From: Petrosia ficiformis
Taxonomy: Eukaryota > Porifera > Demospongiae > Haplosclerida > Petrosiidae
Direction: 5' to 3'
NCBI GenBank assembly: GCA_947044365.1
Contig: OX345641.1
Location: 1,409,960 to 1,473,959, forward strand
Length of the DNA stretch: 64,000 nt
The notes below the pieces were generated by a model. That model saw only the letters and a list, made by a program, of their open reading frames with translations. It searched no databases and was not told the origin of the DNA. The position numbers were made by a program, and so were the translations under genes. Of this stretch, positions 1 through 19,235 are shown piece after piece (within the stretch, counting starts at the first letter, position 1; each line of letters starts with the position of its first letter).

Positions 1-3000
1 TTCTGATAAAGGAACTAGTTTAAATAATTCTGAACAAAAAATTAATGATATTGAAATATCAGCAACTACCACTTCACCTACACCTCCTGTGCCCATGTTC
101 CCTTCTTCCATCCCTATCATCACCTCCACTGCATCACAATCCACACAAAATAGCACAAAGGTCACTTCTTCCACATCTACCATCACGAGTACTCTAGACA
201 AAGGAGAGGATGATGTAACAGAGGATAATGATGTTATGAAAACTTTTGAAGGGCTTAAGAATAAAGGAAATAATTGTGTGAAGAAGGTACATGTATTAAT
301 GAATTACTAATAGATTACTCATAGATTACCAATAGATTACAATAGATTACTAATAAATTACTAATAGATTATCAATAGATTACTAATAGATTACTAATAG
401 ATTACTAATAGGCTACTAATAGATTACTAATAGATTACTAATAGACTACTAATAGATTACTAATTTTTCTTTACCACAGGGTGATTATGCTACTGCTGTG
501 GAAAGTTATACTGAATGTGTTAAACTTTGTCCATTACAAGTAGTAGGATATACTAACAGAGCGCTCTGTTATATTAAACTTCGCAAGGTAACCACTTGTA
601 TGTGTACTGTCACACATTCATGATGATCTCAGAAAAATGTTAATTTAGTTAGAATTGACTCCTTTTACCTGTACAATCTTTAGTTACATGTATCCTTCCC
701 GTTCTTTTTTGTGTATGTCAAATTTCAATCCATTGTTTCGGTATTGAGTTATAATCTTATGACATTAAGCTATACACTATTTTACATGCAAAGTCATATA
801 CATGTATGTGGTACTGTACTAGATTCTATTATTCACGATAACCTCAAAATTTGGTTGTGTTGACTTTATATGTACTATAGTGTATAGTTTAATGTCATAA
901 GGTTAATACATGATTATACTGTAACTCAATAACTTATATGTACTATAGTGTATAGTTTAATATCATAATGTTAATACATGATTATACTGTAACTCAATAA
1001 CTTATATGTACTATAGTGTATAGTTTAATATCATAATGTTAATACATGATCATACTGTAACTCATAACTTATATGTACTATAGTGTATAGTTTAATGTCA
1101 TAAGGTTAATACATGATTATACTGTAACTCAATAACTTATATGTACTATAGTGTATAGTTTAATATCATAAGGTTAATACATGATTATACTGTAACTCAA
1201 TAATGAAGTAATGAATTAAAATTTACATACACAAAAAAGAATGGGAAGGATAATTGTATAAAAATGGTGAAGATAATAATTGTTGGTTGTTCCATACTAA
1301 AGTTATGAACATTTTTCTAAGGTCATGATGAATGTACATGTAAGTGATTACAGTTACATGTACAGTCAAATCTTCAATGATTCATACATGTACATATTTA
1401 TATAGTTTTCAGATGCTGAAAATGATTGTTCTGTAGCTCTTGAACTAGAAGATAAAAATCCCAAGGCCCTATATCGTAGGGCCCTAGCAAGGAAGGTATT
1501 CTTTCCGTAATATATTCAACTATTATTTTATTCAACTATTATTTGTTAATACAGGGTCTGCGTAGATACCCAGAGGCTTTAAAGGACCTGAAGATTTTGG
1601 TGGAACTGGAACCAGATAATAATTCAGCTAAGAAAGAATCAGTTATCGTACATGATCTATATACAAAGGTCCATTCATTACAATGAATCTTATCAATGTA
1701 TGAACTGCTGTTCATGTACATGTACTTTTAATAACTTATACTGTACATGTACTTTTCAAAGCTGCTGTACATGTACATGTACTGTACTTTTAATAACTAT
1801 CATACATGTACATATAATTTTAATAACTGCTGTACATGTACATGTACTTTTAAAAGCTGCTGTACATGTACTTTTAATAACTATTGTACATGTACATGTA
1901 CATGTACATGTACTTTTCAAAGCTGCTGTACATGTACATGTACTTTTAATAACTACTATACATGTATATATAATTTTAATAACTGCTGTATGTGTGCATG
2001 TGCTTTTAATAACTACTATACATGTACATATAGTTTTAATAACTGCTGTACATGTACATGTACTTTTCAAAGCTGCTGTACATGTACATGTACTTTTAAT
2101 AACTACTATACATGTATATATAATTTTAATAACTGCTGTACGTGTGCATGTACTTTTAATAACTACTATACATGTACATATAGTTTTAATAACTACTGTA
2201 CATGTACATGTACTTCTAAAAGCTGCTGTAAATGTACTTTTAATAACTATTGTACATGTACATGTACTTTTCAAAGCTGCTGTACATGTACATGTACTTT
2301 TAATAACTATCATACATATATATATAATTTTAATAACTGCTGTACATGTACATGTACTTTTAAAAGCTGCTGTACATGTACTTTTAATAACTATCATACA
2401 TGTATATATAATTTTAATAACTGCTGTACATGTACATGTACTTTTAAAAGCAGCTGTACATTTACTTTTAATAACTATTGTACATGTACATGTACATGTA
2501 CTTTTCAAAGCTGCTGTACATGTACATGTACTTTTAATAACTATCATACATGTATATATAATTTTAATAACTGCTGTACATGTACATGTACTTTTAAAAT
2601 CTGCTGTACATGTACTTTTAATAACTATTGTACATGTACATGTACATGTACTTTTCAAAGCTGCTGTACATGTACATGTACTTTTAATAACTACTATACA
2701 TGTATATATAATTTTAATAACTGCTGTACGTGTGCATGTACTTTTAATAACTACTATACATGTACATATAGTTTTAATAACTGCTATACATGTACATGTA
2801 CTTTTCAAAGCTGCTGTACATGTACTTTTAATAACTATTGTACATGTACATGTACTTTTAATTACTATCATACATGTATATATAATTTTAATAACTGCTA
2901 TACGTGTACATGTACTTTTAATAACTACTGTACGTGTACATGTACTTTCAAAGCTGCTGTACATGTACATGTACATATGTACTTTTAATAACTACTATAC

Positions 3001-6000
3001 ATGTATATATAATTTTAATAACTGCTGTACGTGTACATGTACTTTTAATAACTACTATACATGTACATGTACATATAGTTTTAATAACTACTGTACTGTA
3101 CATGTATAGATTGTTGTTTACTAATAAACAATTTATTTAGGCTCTAAGAGAACTTCAAGCTGTTCAAGCTACTGGAATAGGTGAGTTATACATCACTACT
3201 CACTGACCAATGAGTGTGATGTCATCACTACAAACTGACCAATGAGACACTTTACTGAGTATGATGTCATTATACCTCACCACAAACTGACCAATGAGAC
3301 ACTTTACTAGGATGGTATCATTATCTACTGACCAAAGAATGAAATACATTTTCTCATTGTAATATACAGTATATGTCAATAAAAAGTCACCATACAGTAC
3401 AGTAATTACTCAGTAGTTTCATTTCTGCACTACAGTGGTTCAACAGTAGTTTTAACAGTAATTGGTGTACTTGTCAATTCAACACCACAGTAGTGAGACA
3501 GTAATTACTGTACTATACTGACAGTAGAACTAAGGTAATTACTGTTACTGTATGGTGACATTTTATTGACATACACTTATACTGTACAATGTGCATGTCT
3601 AACTATATATTATCTTCTGAATAGGAACAACGAAACAAGTTCCTAGAGAAAAGAGAGGGGCTGCTAAAAGGCAGTCCTTTAAACCAGAAGTACTTCAGGA
3701 AGGATCGTTGAAACTACCAACTCCAAAGAAAAATCCAAAAAGAAGACAATCTCCAAAACCGCAAGATATCGAAGAGTTTGATAGTCCCAGGTCTAACAAA
3801 GGAGGAAAAGATGCTGGAAAGAAAAATAGTGGGAAGGGAATCAGAGAAGGGCAGAGAGGAGCAGTGGTAGGAAGTAAAGCTGGAGTCGCAGCTGGAGTTA
3901 CATCTGGAGTTACAGCTGCAGTGAAAGATGGGGGAGAGAAGAAACGGAAGAAGGTTTTAATTGAAGATGTTGTAGAAGATGATTCCGCAGTTATTAGTGA
4001 GGAAAAGAAGAATGTCTCTCCTGAAGTGATATTGGAAACTAGTGTCAGCTGTGAGAAGAGGGAGAGTAGTGAAGGAGAGAGTGAACGCGTGAAGTTGAGT
4101 GACATCAAACCGGAACGAGTATGTAACAGATAGATGATGGATGATGGATGGATCAATGGATGGATGGATGGATCAATGGATGGATGGATGGATGGATGGA
4201 TGGATGGATGGATGGATGGATGGATGGATGGATGGATGGATGGATGGATTGATGGAAGGATGGATGGATGGATGGATGGACAGACAGAAAGGTGGGAGGA
4301 TGGTTGAACATATATACATGTATAAGGTGTTTGCTGTATTACGGATGCACACTATGGACCAGTGAAAGGATAAATAAATGGACAGAAGTATTAAATGGTA
4401 CATGTACATGTATTTCTTGTATTTTACAGAATATCAGTTTATTGATTCAATTGTGGAATTCATTATCACATTCAGCTACTCCATATCAGTATGCTGTTCA
4501 TCTCATGAAAATAACGCCTTCACAATTAAAACAAGGTGTGTTTTGAAACTAGGTAGTAATAGAGGGTGATGGCTGTGTCCTGTGATCTCCTAACAGGATA
4601 GTACAGGTTCATCTACTCCATTTTTGCCTGCTCTAATTTACATGTACATGTACATGTAACTTCAACAGTGCGCGTTAGCCTATGTAGTACAATGTACGTA
4701 CACTGTAATTTAAATTTTATTATTATTCTAAATTAAATTTTAATTGTTAATGAATTTAAACTTTGCAAATTTTGACAAGTTAATAGTCTCTGCCAGGATG
4801 GCGGTCTAGGGATGAGACTAACAAGTTATATGATACAGACTGTGTTTGTATGACATAATTTCATTCTCATCATTTTCTTGTTTCATGTAGTGATTACTAA
4901 CAAATTAGATGGTCTCTTGCTTGAAAAGATATTAGCAGCCATTAACCAGCACTTCATTGCAGAAGGTAACATACATTATTATGATAGGTAATTTAGTGTT
5001 GTTTTAGTTAACTAAAACTAAAACTAAAACCCCTTTTAGTAAGGCATTGTGACTTATAGTTAACTATAACTGTAACTAAATTACAAGTTTACTGTAATAA
5101 CTGTAACTAACTAAAATGAAAATTGGCCAATAATGGGTACTTTTAGTTAGTTAACTAAAACTAAAACCCTTTTAGTAAGCCTAATATTATTTTAGTTAAT
5201 TAAACTATAACTAAACTAAAAGTTTGAGAAACCAGGCATACTATAACTATAACTAAAAGTGGTCGCTGTAGTCATAATAGGTATAATAGTAGCGATAGTG
5301 TGACTATTGTTATCGTCAGTGTTACTATTACAACAGTGATGGCTAAAACTGCTATCGTGATAGTGAACATGTGGTTACGGACATGTGTATTTGGGGTTGT
5401 CTTGTATCAACATACACACAACTCCATGAAAAAACGTGTGAAGATCCTGAAGAATAGCTTTTGTGAGACCAGTCTTGACAAAGAGCTACACGTTTTTCTG
5501 TTAGACAGCTCTACAGAGTAATATAATATAATATAAAAATTGGTCTTGAACAAGCCCAGTGTGTATATCAATTGTTTTGAAAAGCCCCAAGGTAACAAAA
5601 CACAATACTCTTGATATTTTAAGTAGCATCATGGTGATATCATGATAATTGTATCATGTATTTCTCAATATCACCCATCCATAGTACATATGTATACAGT
5701 GTTCTGCCCAGGATATTTAGAGTGGTGGTTGGATTCTAACTTGCATTTAATGCTGTTTATTCAGTATAAGCACATGTACTTAATACTGTCTCAGTAGCCT
5801 ATATACATGTATGTATTATCTGAGTGGTTAACTGATCTGAGAGGTGGTTAATTCATCTCAGTGGTGGTTATTCTCGAGCAGTGTGGGCAGAACACTGCGT
5901 ATACATGTACATGTATGTACAATTGTACATTCAGTCTTCTATCTTTATAGGCCTTCACCAAACAGCTTATGATATGTTATATGCTGTGACCTGTCTTCCT

Positions 6001-7251
6001 CGTTTCTCAATGGTTGTCCTGTTTCTTTCCACAAAGGACAAGGAAGGTTAGTATATTCATGTACTTACAATTATATCATAATTAACTTATATTGTATTAT
6101 GAACCATTATGCCAGTAATTATTAATTGCACGTATTAATTATTGATCATTTAGTATATATGCCACTGGAAGTGGGTGTGGCAATGGTTTAATTTGACACA
6201 GATTTAAACTCTAATGACAAGAGACCCTAGGATTGAAGGGTGTGTCTATGAATTTTAATGAGGTGCCGAATATCCTACATGTAGTTGATCCGTATTCATA
6301 ACAAGAGCATCACAAATATCTACATGTACATGTAATGTAATGTCAATTTGTGTTTCCATGAGAAACATGATTACACTGTAATAATGAAATCATTAAAATA
6401 ACCATTTTATTGGTTAGTATAGTTACATGGAATAGCATGAATTTCAAGTTAGTTTGTTAATTCTTATAGAAGATGTTGTGGCCACATGCATGTTACTATG
6501 ACATATATTATTAGATTTGTTACTATGTTATAAAATTCATGTAGGTACAACAGAATAAATTAAATTATGCCTAGATACAATTACATGAGTGTATTACTTC
6601 TATAGTAATAAACTTATACTGAATTGTTGGCATGAAATTTGAGTAGACAGTACAATAGCTACATGTATATTACACATTCAAAATAGTATAATACTTATGC
6701 GAATACAATCTTGAGTAAGAACAAAAACATCCTGATATAACCCTAAAAATGTCATTCCTTACATGCTTCTTATACCATGAGGCTATACAAATGTAACATA
6801 ATTTCATGACTTCATATATACGAGTCTGAGATATATTGCTCAATTCTACATGTATCTTTTATGCTAATGAAGTTCTATTGTGACCAAATTCACACAATTT
6901 TATAAAACACTATCTTTAAATCCTTGCTATTCTGTCATGTACCACTGATACTAAAATGATACTGGTTCAACTAATAGAATATAGTTAGCTATGGTATTAG
7001 ATGAATGTATCTTTCATAACAGACTAATTGTTAAATCCTTGCAACTGTACTAACCGATAAAATAGTTATTTTTTAAACAATTTCATTTTTTGTAGTGTAT
7101 TATGTGAAAATTTACAACCACATGTTAAATTATTATAAATTTTGATCTTTCTTCTGTAGCGTTAGCAGAAACTTTCAGTAATTTGGAATCTGTTCCTGAT
7201 TTAGAGATAAAAGATACTTTAGAATCATTAAAATTGAAATATGGATTGTGA
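1..7251 (+). CDS. SPAG1/RPAP3-like TPR co-chaperone, 3' part of gene
   Basis: I place ten exons: <1-286, 480-597, 1413-1495, 1555-1641, 3141-3180, 3625-4118, 4430-4535, 4891-4965, 5951-6046 and 7160-7251 (TGA). All junctions are GT..AG and phases match. The 5' end lies outside the window, and the first exon is open from base 2. Exons 1-4 encode a TPR array ([45 protein letters not shown]). A long basic linker follows (3625-4118, rich in K, R and S). The last four exons form an RPAP3_C-type domain ([34 protein letters not shown], ending [10 protein letters not shown]). In known animals this family assists HSP70/HSP90 and R2TP in cytoplasmic assembly of axonemal dynein arms. SPAG1 is favoured over RPAP3 by the linker and the C-terminus, but RPAP3 is not excluded. 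The exon-2 donor at 597 keeps frame; the nearer GT at 588 would not. Confidence 0.82.
300..466. repeat. 11-bp tandem repeat in SPAG1-like intron 1
   Basis: About fifteen imperfect copies of the unit ATAGATTACTA fill intron 1 up to the pyrimidine tract before the acceptor at 479. Confidence 0.85.
611..1338. mobile_element. Foldback-type repeat with internal minisatellite
   Basis: The left arm (about 611-790) is inverted relative to the right arm (about 1205-1338). The left arm reads CTTCCCGTTCTTTTTTGTG, the reverse complement of the right-arm stretch around 1230-1250. Between them are five copies of a unit of about 68 bp containing TATGTACTATAGTGTATAG (866-1205). The whole lies in an intron of the SPAG1-like gene. 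Related copies, mainly of the minisatellite plus right arm, occur at 7620-8110, 26860-27200 and 61150-61345. It looks like a non-autonomous foldback transposon; the superfamily is unknown. Confidence 0.6.
1690..3110. repeat. 1.4-kb TACATGTAC/TTTTAATAACT satellite-like array
   Basis: The array alternates palindromic TGTACATGTAC blocks with TTTTAATAACT and TTTTCAAAGCTGC spacers, in a higher-order pattern. It lies in the intron between 1641 and 3141. Because the spacing is mostly a multiple of three, long open frames appear in several frames on both strands (including 1652-3109 and 1756-2976). They are pure repeat and I do not call them genes. Confidence 0.9.
3190..3330. repeat. Short tandem repeat, unit about 55-60 bp
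   Basis: Two to three diverged copies of a unit containing CACTACAAACTGACCAATGAG lie just after exon 5 of the SPAG1-like gene. Confidence 0.7.
3367..3584. mobile_element. Tc1/mariner-like MITE with TA target duplication
   Basis: The left end reads CAGTATATGTCAATAAAAAG and the right end is its near inverted complement (TTTTATTGACATAC...ACTG), giving TIRs of about 45 bp. TA dinucleotides flank it at 3365-3366 and 3585-3586. It is about 218 bp, has no coding capacity, and lies in the intron before the large linker exon. The superfamily call rests on the TA duplication and CAGT terminus. Confidence 0.75.
4133..4282. repeat. (TGGA)n microsatellite
   Basis: Nearly uninterrupted TGGA repeats directly after the donor of the linker exon at 4118. 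The open frames on both strands here are repeat artefacts. Confidence 0.95.
4990..5265. repeat. Dispersed ACTAAAA-rich repeat
   Basis: Dense alternation of TTTTAGTTAACTAAAACTAAAA-like stretches, with a second diverged copy at about 59755-59970 in the receptor kinase gene. Both copies contain ACCCTTTTAGTAA. Class unknown. Confidence 0.6.
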
Positions 7252-8375
7252 ATAATTAGTAATTAAATTTTATTTATAATAATAATTAATTGATAATCTA
7301 TTTATTACTGAGAGAAGAAAATTAATATTTAATCAGTAAGTGTCAAAATTAGTTTAGCCGACATAAAAATAGAGTTTACCACAATTTAAAATACAATGTC
7401 TGTGATCTGATCAGACATTAGAATTTAAATTAATTACCCCATACTGTGTGTTTTTATCGCTATGGTGATCATTTTGTGTGTCTGCATGCATGCATGTACA
7501 TGTCTGTCTATTAGCAAAATTTCTGGAAATTAAACTATATAAGAAGATTGAGTAGTTTGAACAAGCTACTATTATTCTAACAATTAAGATAAAGTTTGTT
7601 CACACTCATAATGACCACAAAAAATTAGGATATATCGTACTATATAGTGTATAATTTAATGTCATAAGCTTAATACAAGATTATACTGTAACTCAATAAC
7701 TTATATGTACTATAGTGTATAGTTTAATGTCATAATGTTAATACATGATTATACAGTAACTCAATAACTTATGTACTATAGTGTATAATTTAATGTCATA
7801 AGCTTAATTCATGATTATACTGTAACTCAATAACTTATATGTACTATAGTGTATAGTTTAATGTCATAATGTTAATACATGATTATACAGTAACTCAATA
7901 ACTTATGTACTATAGTGTATAATTTAATGTCATAAGCTTAATTCATGATTATACTGTAACTCAATAACGAAGCAATAAATTGAAATTTGACATAGCTACA
8001 AAAAGAATGGGAAGGATAAGTATTAAAATGGTGAAGGTAAAACAATTGTTGGTCATTCTAAACTAAAAACATGAACATTTTCTGAGGTCATAGCGAATGT
8101 AAATGACCATTCTGTGTATTTAATTTCTGAGGATCAAGCTTACATGATGTGTGTATAATTATTATACATGTATGTGATGGATATAGATTAGAATTATAAC
8201 ATTGTACTATTTGTACAACAATAACTTCGTAAGTTGATATGTTTGTGATCCTACATACCATAGTAGCATAATACAAACATAATTTCATAGGAATTATAAT
8301 GAAATTATAATAGCATACCATATAAATTCCAATTCAGTGACTGTCTGTCTATAATATAGTAAAACAGCTTATAGT
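7252..8375. repeat. Intergenic interval with minisatellite repeat copy
   Basis: No gene is seen. From about 7620 to 7975 there are several copies of the minisatellite described at 866-1205, with units alternating TATATGTACTATAG and TATGTACTATAG, followed by the conserved right arm to about 8110. The rest is AT-rich and should hold the promoter and leader of the gene starting at 8385. A plausible leader-intron acceptor (ATAATATAG) ends near 8359. Confidence 0.6.
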
Positions 8376-8384
8376 GTGTATGAG

Positions 8385-15663
<7,279 letters not shown>

Positions 15664-16781
15664 TGTCAGAATACGCTATATATAATTATGTCTCAACTTG
15701 TAGTAGATTCATTAGTATATATTATATGTGTATTGCCTTCATTAATATCCTGACTCATATTTTCACTATAATTACTATAAGCTACTTGTATTTTTAGTAT
15801 AGTACATTGATAATTCCACATGTCATGGCTTATATTAACTTCCTGTAAAGGGCATATTTACATGTACAGTTTGTCCCTTTCAGTATGCAGCACAATACAT
15901 GTAATGATGCTTACATTTATAATGATAATATCCTTGTATTCCTATATCAGGAATGTATTTGCATTTGTATTGCAAATCTAAATGTAAGGATAATGTTTTT
16001 ACTATAGTGCATATGGCACGCCCATATTTGATATGGCCATCATATCAAATATGGGCGTGCCAATTTAGTATGAGACAGATTAAACCAAATTTGAACCTAA
16101 AAGTGCCCATTATTGGCCAATTTATTGGTCTAAGTAGACCTGTAATTTAGTTAGTAATTTAAAAACATTATTTCTAATGAATTGATTTCATTTCTGAGAA
16201 GAAAAATGATTAACTTGAATGTGCATCAAAATGGCAGATTCTGTACATGTATAATTCATTATAATTACTATAAATAATAACAAACCACAACCAACCCATT
16301 ATTTATAGTAACTTTAGAAACTACAGAATTATTTATGATGAGTTTCAGCGTCCTCTAAAGTAGAGTTCACTGTGTACATTTATGTTTATCACATATCATA
16401 TGTACTGACACCTGTATACATTATACACTCCTGTAAAGATATAAGTATAGCAAAATTGTGTGTGGGCATAGTTCCTACACTACGCATAAAGTATAAAATG
16501 TTGTAGTAACTGCATTACCAAAGTATTATTAGTGGTGAGGTAGATGTGTAACATTACTAATATTAGAATATTTGAATAAATATAATAATTATAATTATAT
16601 ATGTACGTTGATATGTTTGTGATGCTACCACAGTACAAACAATAATTATCATTGTTTTAATTTCACAGTTACTGCACATATAATCATAATTATATTATAA
16701 CATATATATTCAAGTCAGTGCCAACTGTTTGTCTACTTAATATTCTAACACATTTCAGAAGTGAAAAACAGTGTGTATGAG
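15664..16781. other. Intergenic interval, block A
   Basis: No gene is seen. The interval is closely matched by 30763-32470 in block B and includes TAGTACAT at 15800-15807, the intact counterpart of the hAT insertion site at 30948. A 22-bp palindrome lies at 16014-16062. The leader acceptor ATTTCAG before the next N-terminal exon ends at 16758. Confidence 0.6.
16014..16062. repeat. 22-bp perfect inverted repeat, 5-bp loop
   Basis: TGGCACGCCCATATTTGATA and two more bases (16014-16035) are exactly inverted at 16041-16062. The sister block (31745-31790) has related but non-palindromic sequence. Confidence 0.9.
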
Positions 16782-17556
16782 ATGATAATGGCCATTAAGA
16801 ATATCAGTGTGTTAGTAATACTGTTTCTCTATGAAGTGATAACTACAAATGCTCAAGAATGTGATACTTTACCATCAGACAGTACAATTGAGAGTAACCT
16901 GCAGAGTTTACTTGTTAGTGAAGCAGTAGAACCTCCTGATATTGATCCTAATCTACTCACTTGTAATGTACACATGTATGACTCAGGGTATGACAATGTC
17001 CTATCATTATTGATCCTGTTACAACACCACCTGTTGATAACTATACAGTAACTGTTATTAATAACTCTGCAATAAATATCATTAGTGTATTATCAGAGGA
17101 TATTTCTGCTGATGCTTGTGATTATAATGTACCAGTTAGTGAGGATAGTATATACACTGTTGAGATGTCTGTTAATAATATAATTGGGAGTAGTGAGAAG
17201 AGAACTTCTGATCCTTTTAGTAAGTTTACAATAATTGCAAATATCATGTTGTAGTAATTATTATGTTTATATCTCTCAAGTTGCTTCTTGGCTTAAAGAT
17301 GTACAAGTTAAAGACGTAACTAACGCATCAGCTACTATACATTATACTACAGTAGATTGTGTTTTTGATGAACTAGACAATTTGAAAATTGATTTACATA
17401 CGTATAACTGGTTATTCTATCATTGATCCTTCATCACCTGTGTTATATAAGAATGCCACATATAGAATTTCTGAATTACAACCAAATGATGTTCTGACAT
17501 ACCCTTTACAAGTTATTACTGAAGTTATGGGTTCTACTGTTACTATTGGTAGGATT

Positions 17557-17795
17557 TGTGATATAGTTTGCTGATCAAAGTATTGATTCAATTGGAACTC
17601 TAACATACATTGTACATTGAATAAGCAAGGCTATTTATACAAAAACTAACAATACACAAAAGAATAAGAGGGTAAGATCATAGAGAACAATAACACAATG
17701 ATAAGGACTAAAAGGTACAAAAATAAGGACATATATCAATCTACACTTATCAAAATCTATTAACACATAGTAATACTAAATGAAATTAAAAGTCA
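17557..17795. repeat. LTR-like direct repeat, left, copy A
   Basis: About 240 bp, starting TGTGATATAGTTTGCTGATC and ending AATTAAAAGTCA. It matches 19236-19463 closely, apart from a few small indels. Confidence 0.8.
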
Positions 17796-18065
17796 AACTG
17801 GCAAGTTGATTGGTAGCTTTGGGTCATAATGTTTCTTCAACACTGCTGTGTTCTCATCCAGTGTCTTTGTGCTGGGAGTTTCAGGTGCAAGCAGGTCACT
17901 CAATAGGACATAAGTGGATGAGCCAATTGCACTCAGGAGAATGGGAACTTGTTTGACATCTGCAACAGAGTTTGCTGTGAAGTACAGTTGAACACGTTCC
18001 AGGTAGGTTTTGATCGACTTGTTCAACTGTACTTCACAGCAAACTCTGTTGCAGATGTCAAACAA
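17793..18065 (-). pseudogene. Ty3/gypsy-type gag remnant
   Basis: 90 aa, with KTYLERVQLYFTANSV, LSAIGSSTY, LLSDLLAPETPSTKTL and LKKHYDPK, the pattern of the central part of Ty3-type Gag. It is cut off by the adjacent LTR-like repeat. It is a fragment only and cannot form particles. Confidence 0.78.
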
Positions 18066-18090
18066 GCTCCCATTCTCCTGAGTGCAATTG
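17924..18090. repeat. 70-bp inverted repeat hairpin in gag remnant, copy A
   Basis: Arms 17924-17993 and 18021-18090 are inverted copies with one visible mismatch (GGGAACTTG against GGGAGCTTG), with a 27-bp loop. The same hairpin is at 33541-33707 in copy B. Confidence 0.92.
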
Positions 18091-18191
18091 TTTCGGAGTG
18101 AAATTCATTGAGAGTTCCAAATGTGAAGTAGCCATAGCTAAGGAGATAGTCCACAATACTATCAACTTTACACTTCGATGTGCAAACGATC

Positions 18192-19041
18192 ATGGATGAA
18201 GTAATATCGCCAACCGTTTTCAATGAACCTGAGGACGAGAGTTCAGCTTCTCCACGACACCTCAGTACTATTCCAAACAGTAGCATTAACCTAACATTAG
18301 AAAATGAAGATCTTTGGAGAAAGTTCTACAATGTTAATACTGAAATGATAATCACTAAACCAGGAAGACATATGTTTCCCTTCTTTTCTGTTTCTGTATC
18401 TGGTCTTGCAGAGAAACAGAAATATATCATGAAGATGATTTGCAACGTGTGATGACCGTTATAGATACATTGATTCTGTAGGGATTGACTGTGGCAGAGC
18501 AGACGATCATATTAAGAAACTCGTTTCTTATACTCATAAAGATTCTCCAACGTCAGGAAGATATTGGATGTCGAATAAAGTATGTTTTAAATATGTGAAA
18601 TTGACAAACAACTGAAAACCTCCAAAAGGTCAAATCACTCTTAATTCAATGCATAAGTACATACCTTGTGTTGTGGTCCTAAAGTACAAGTCTAAAAAGA
18701 AACCTGAAATTGTCCATGTGCAAGATTTTCCTATGGCTTCTTTCTTTGCTGTTACTGAGTATCAAAATGATCAAGTAACACAACTTAAAATTGACAACAA
18801 CCCATTTGCTAAGGCTTTTCGAGATTGTCCATCAGATCTAGAAGGAATTATGCAAAATAGTGGAACCTCAACCACAAGTTCTCCTCGTTGCTCTCTTCCT
18901 CCCCCCCTCCTGAGTGTATGTCCTCCAGTATCACTAACAAATGCACATTCTGAGAACTCAGGTTTACCTTATGGATGGGAGTTAGTTAACTCGATACAGT
19001 ATGGCACATACTATGTCAATCATAATAACTGGACAAAGTGA
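18192..19041 (+). pseudogene. Intronless T-box fragment fused to a WW-like end, copy A
   Basis: From the ATG at 18192, T-box sequence is clear: LWRKFYNVNTEMIITKPGRH, MFPFFSVSVSGL, then after a frame break at about 18450 YIDSVGID, and SGRYWMSNKVCFKYVKLTNN, where an in-frame stop follows at about 18613. The second half (18649-19041) reads [28 protein letters not shown] and NPFAKAF. The C-terminus reads LPYGWELV...[10 protein letters not shown], which resembles the first two-thirds of a WW domain such as MAGI WW2, then stops. No introns are present, and T-box genes normally have them, so an RNA-derived copy is likely. T-box proteins are DNA-binding transcription factors; this copy is broken. Confidence 0.82.
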
Positions 19042-19235
19042 AGATAAAAGTATCCCTATGACTGCTTTGTGGTGTCCAGCAATCGGTAATCATGGCTAAC
19101 TTTATGATGCCTGAAACACATAAGCCTATTATAATTATTATTTGATTATCTACTCTGTTTACCTTTTAGAGAACCTTGTAGAACTTAAAGAATATATTTC
19201 CAACTCATTATCAACATCCCATCCTCGTCCCCAAA

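Noticed and set aside
1652..3109. Long open frames (up to 485 codons) on both strands
   Set aside because: Pure low-complexity satellite within an intron; peptides are repeats with no start context or domain.
4141..4409. Open frames in the (TGGA)n tract on both strands
   Set aside because: Microsatellite translation only.
8376..8384. GTG start for the family genes (peptides beginning VYEM...)
   Set aside because: Eukaryotic context; the ATG at 8385 or 8391 gives a good signal peptide and equivalents exist in all copies.
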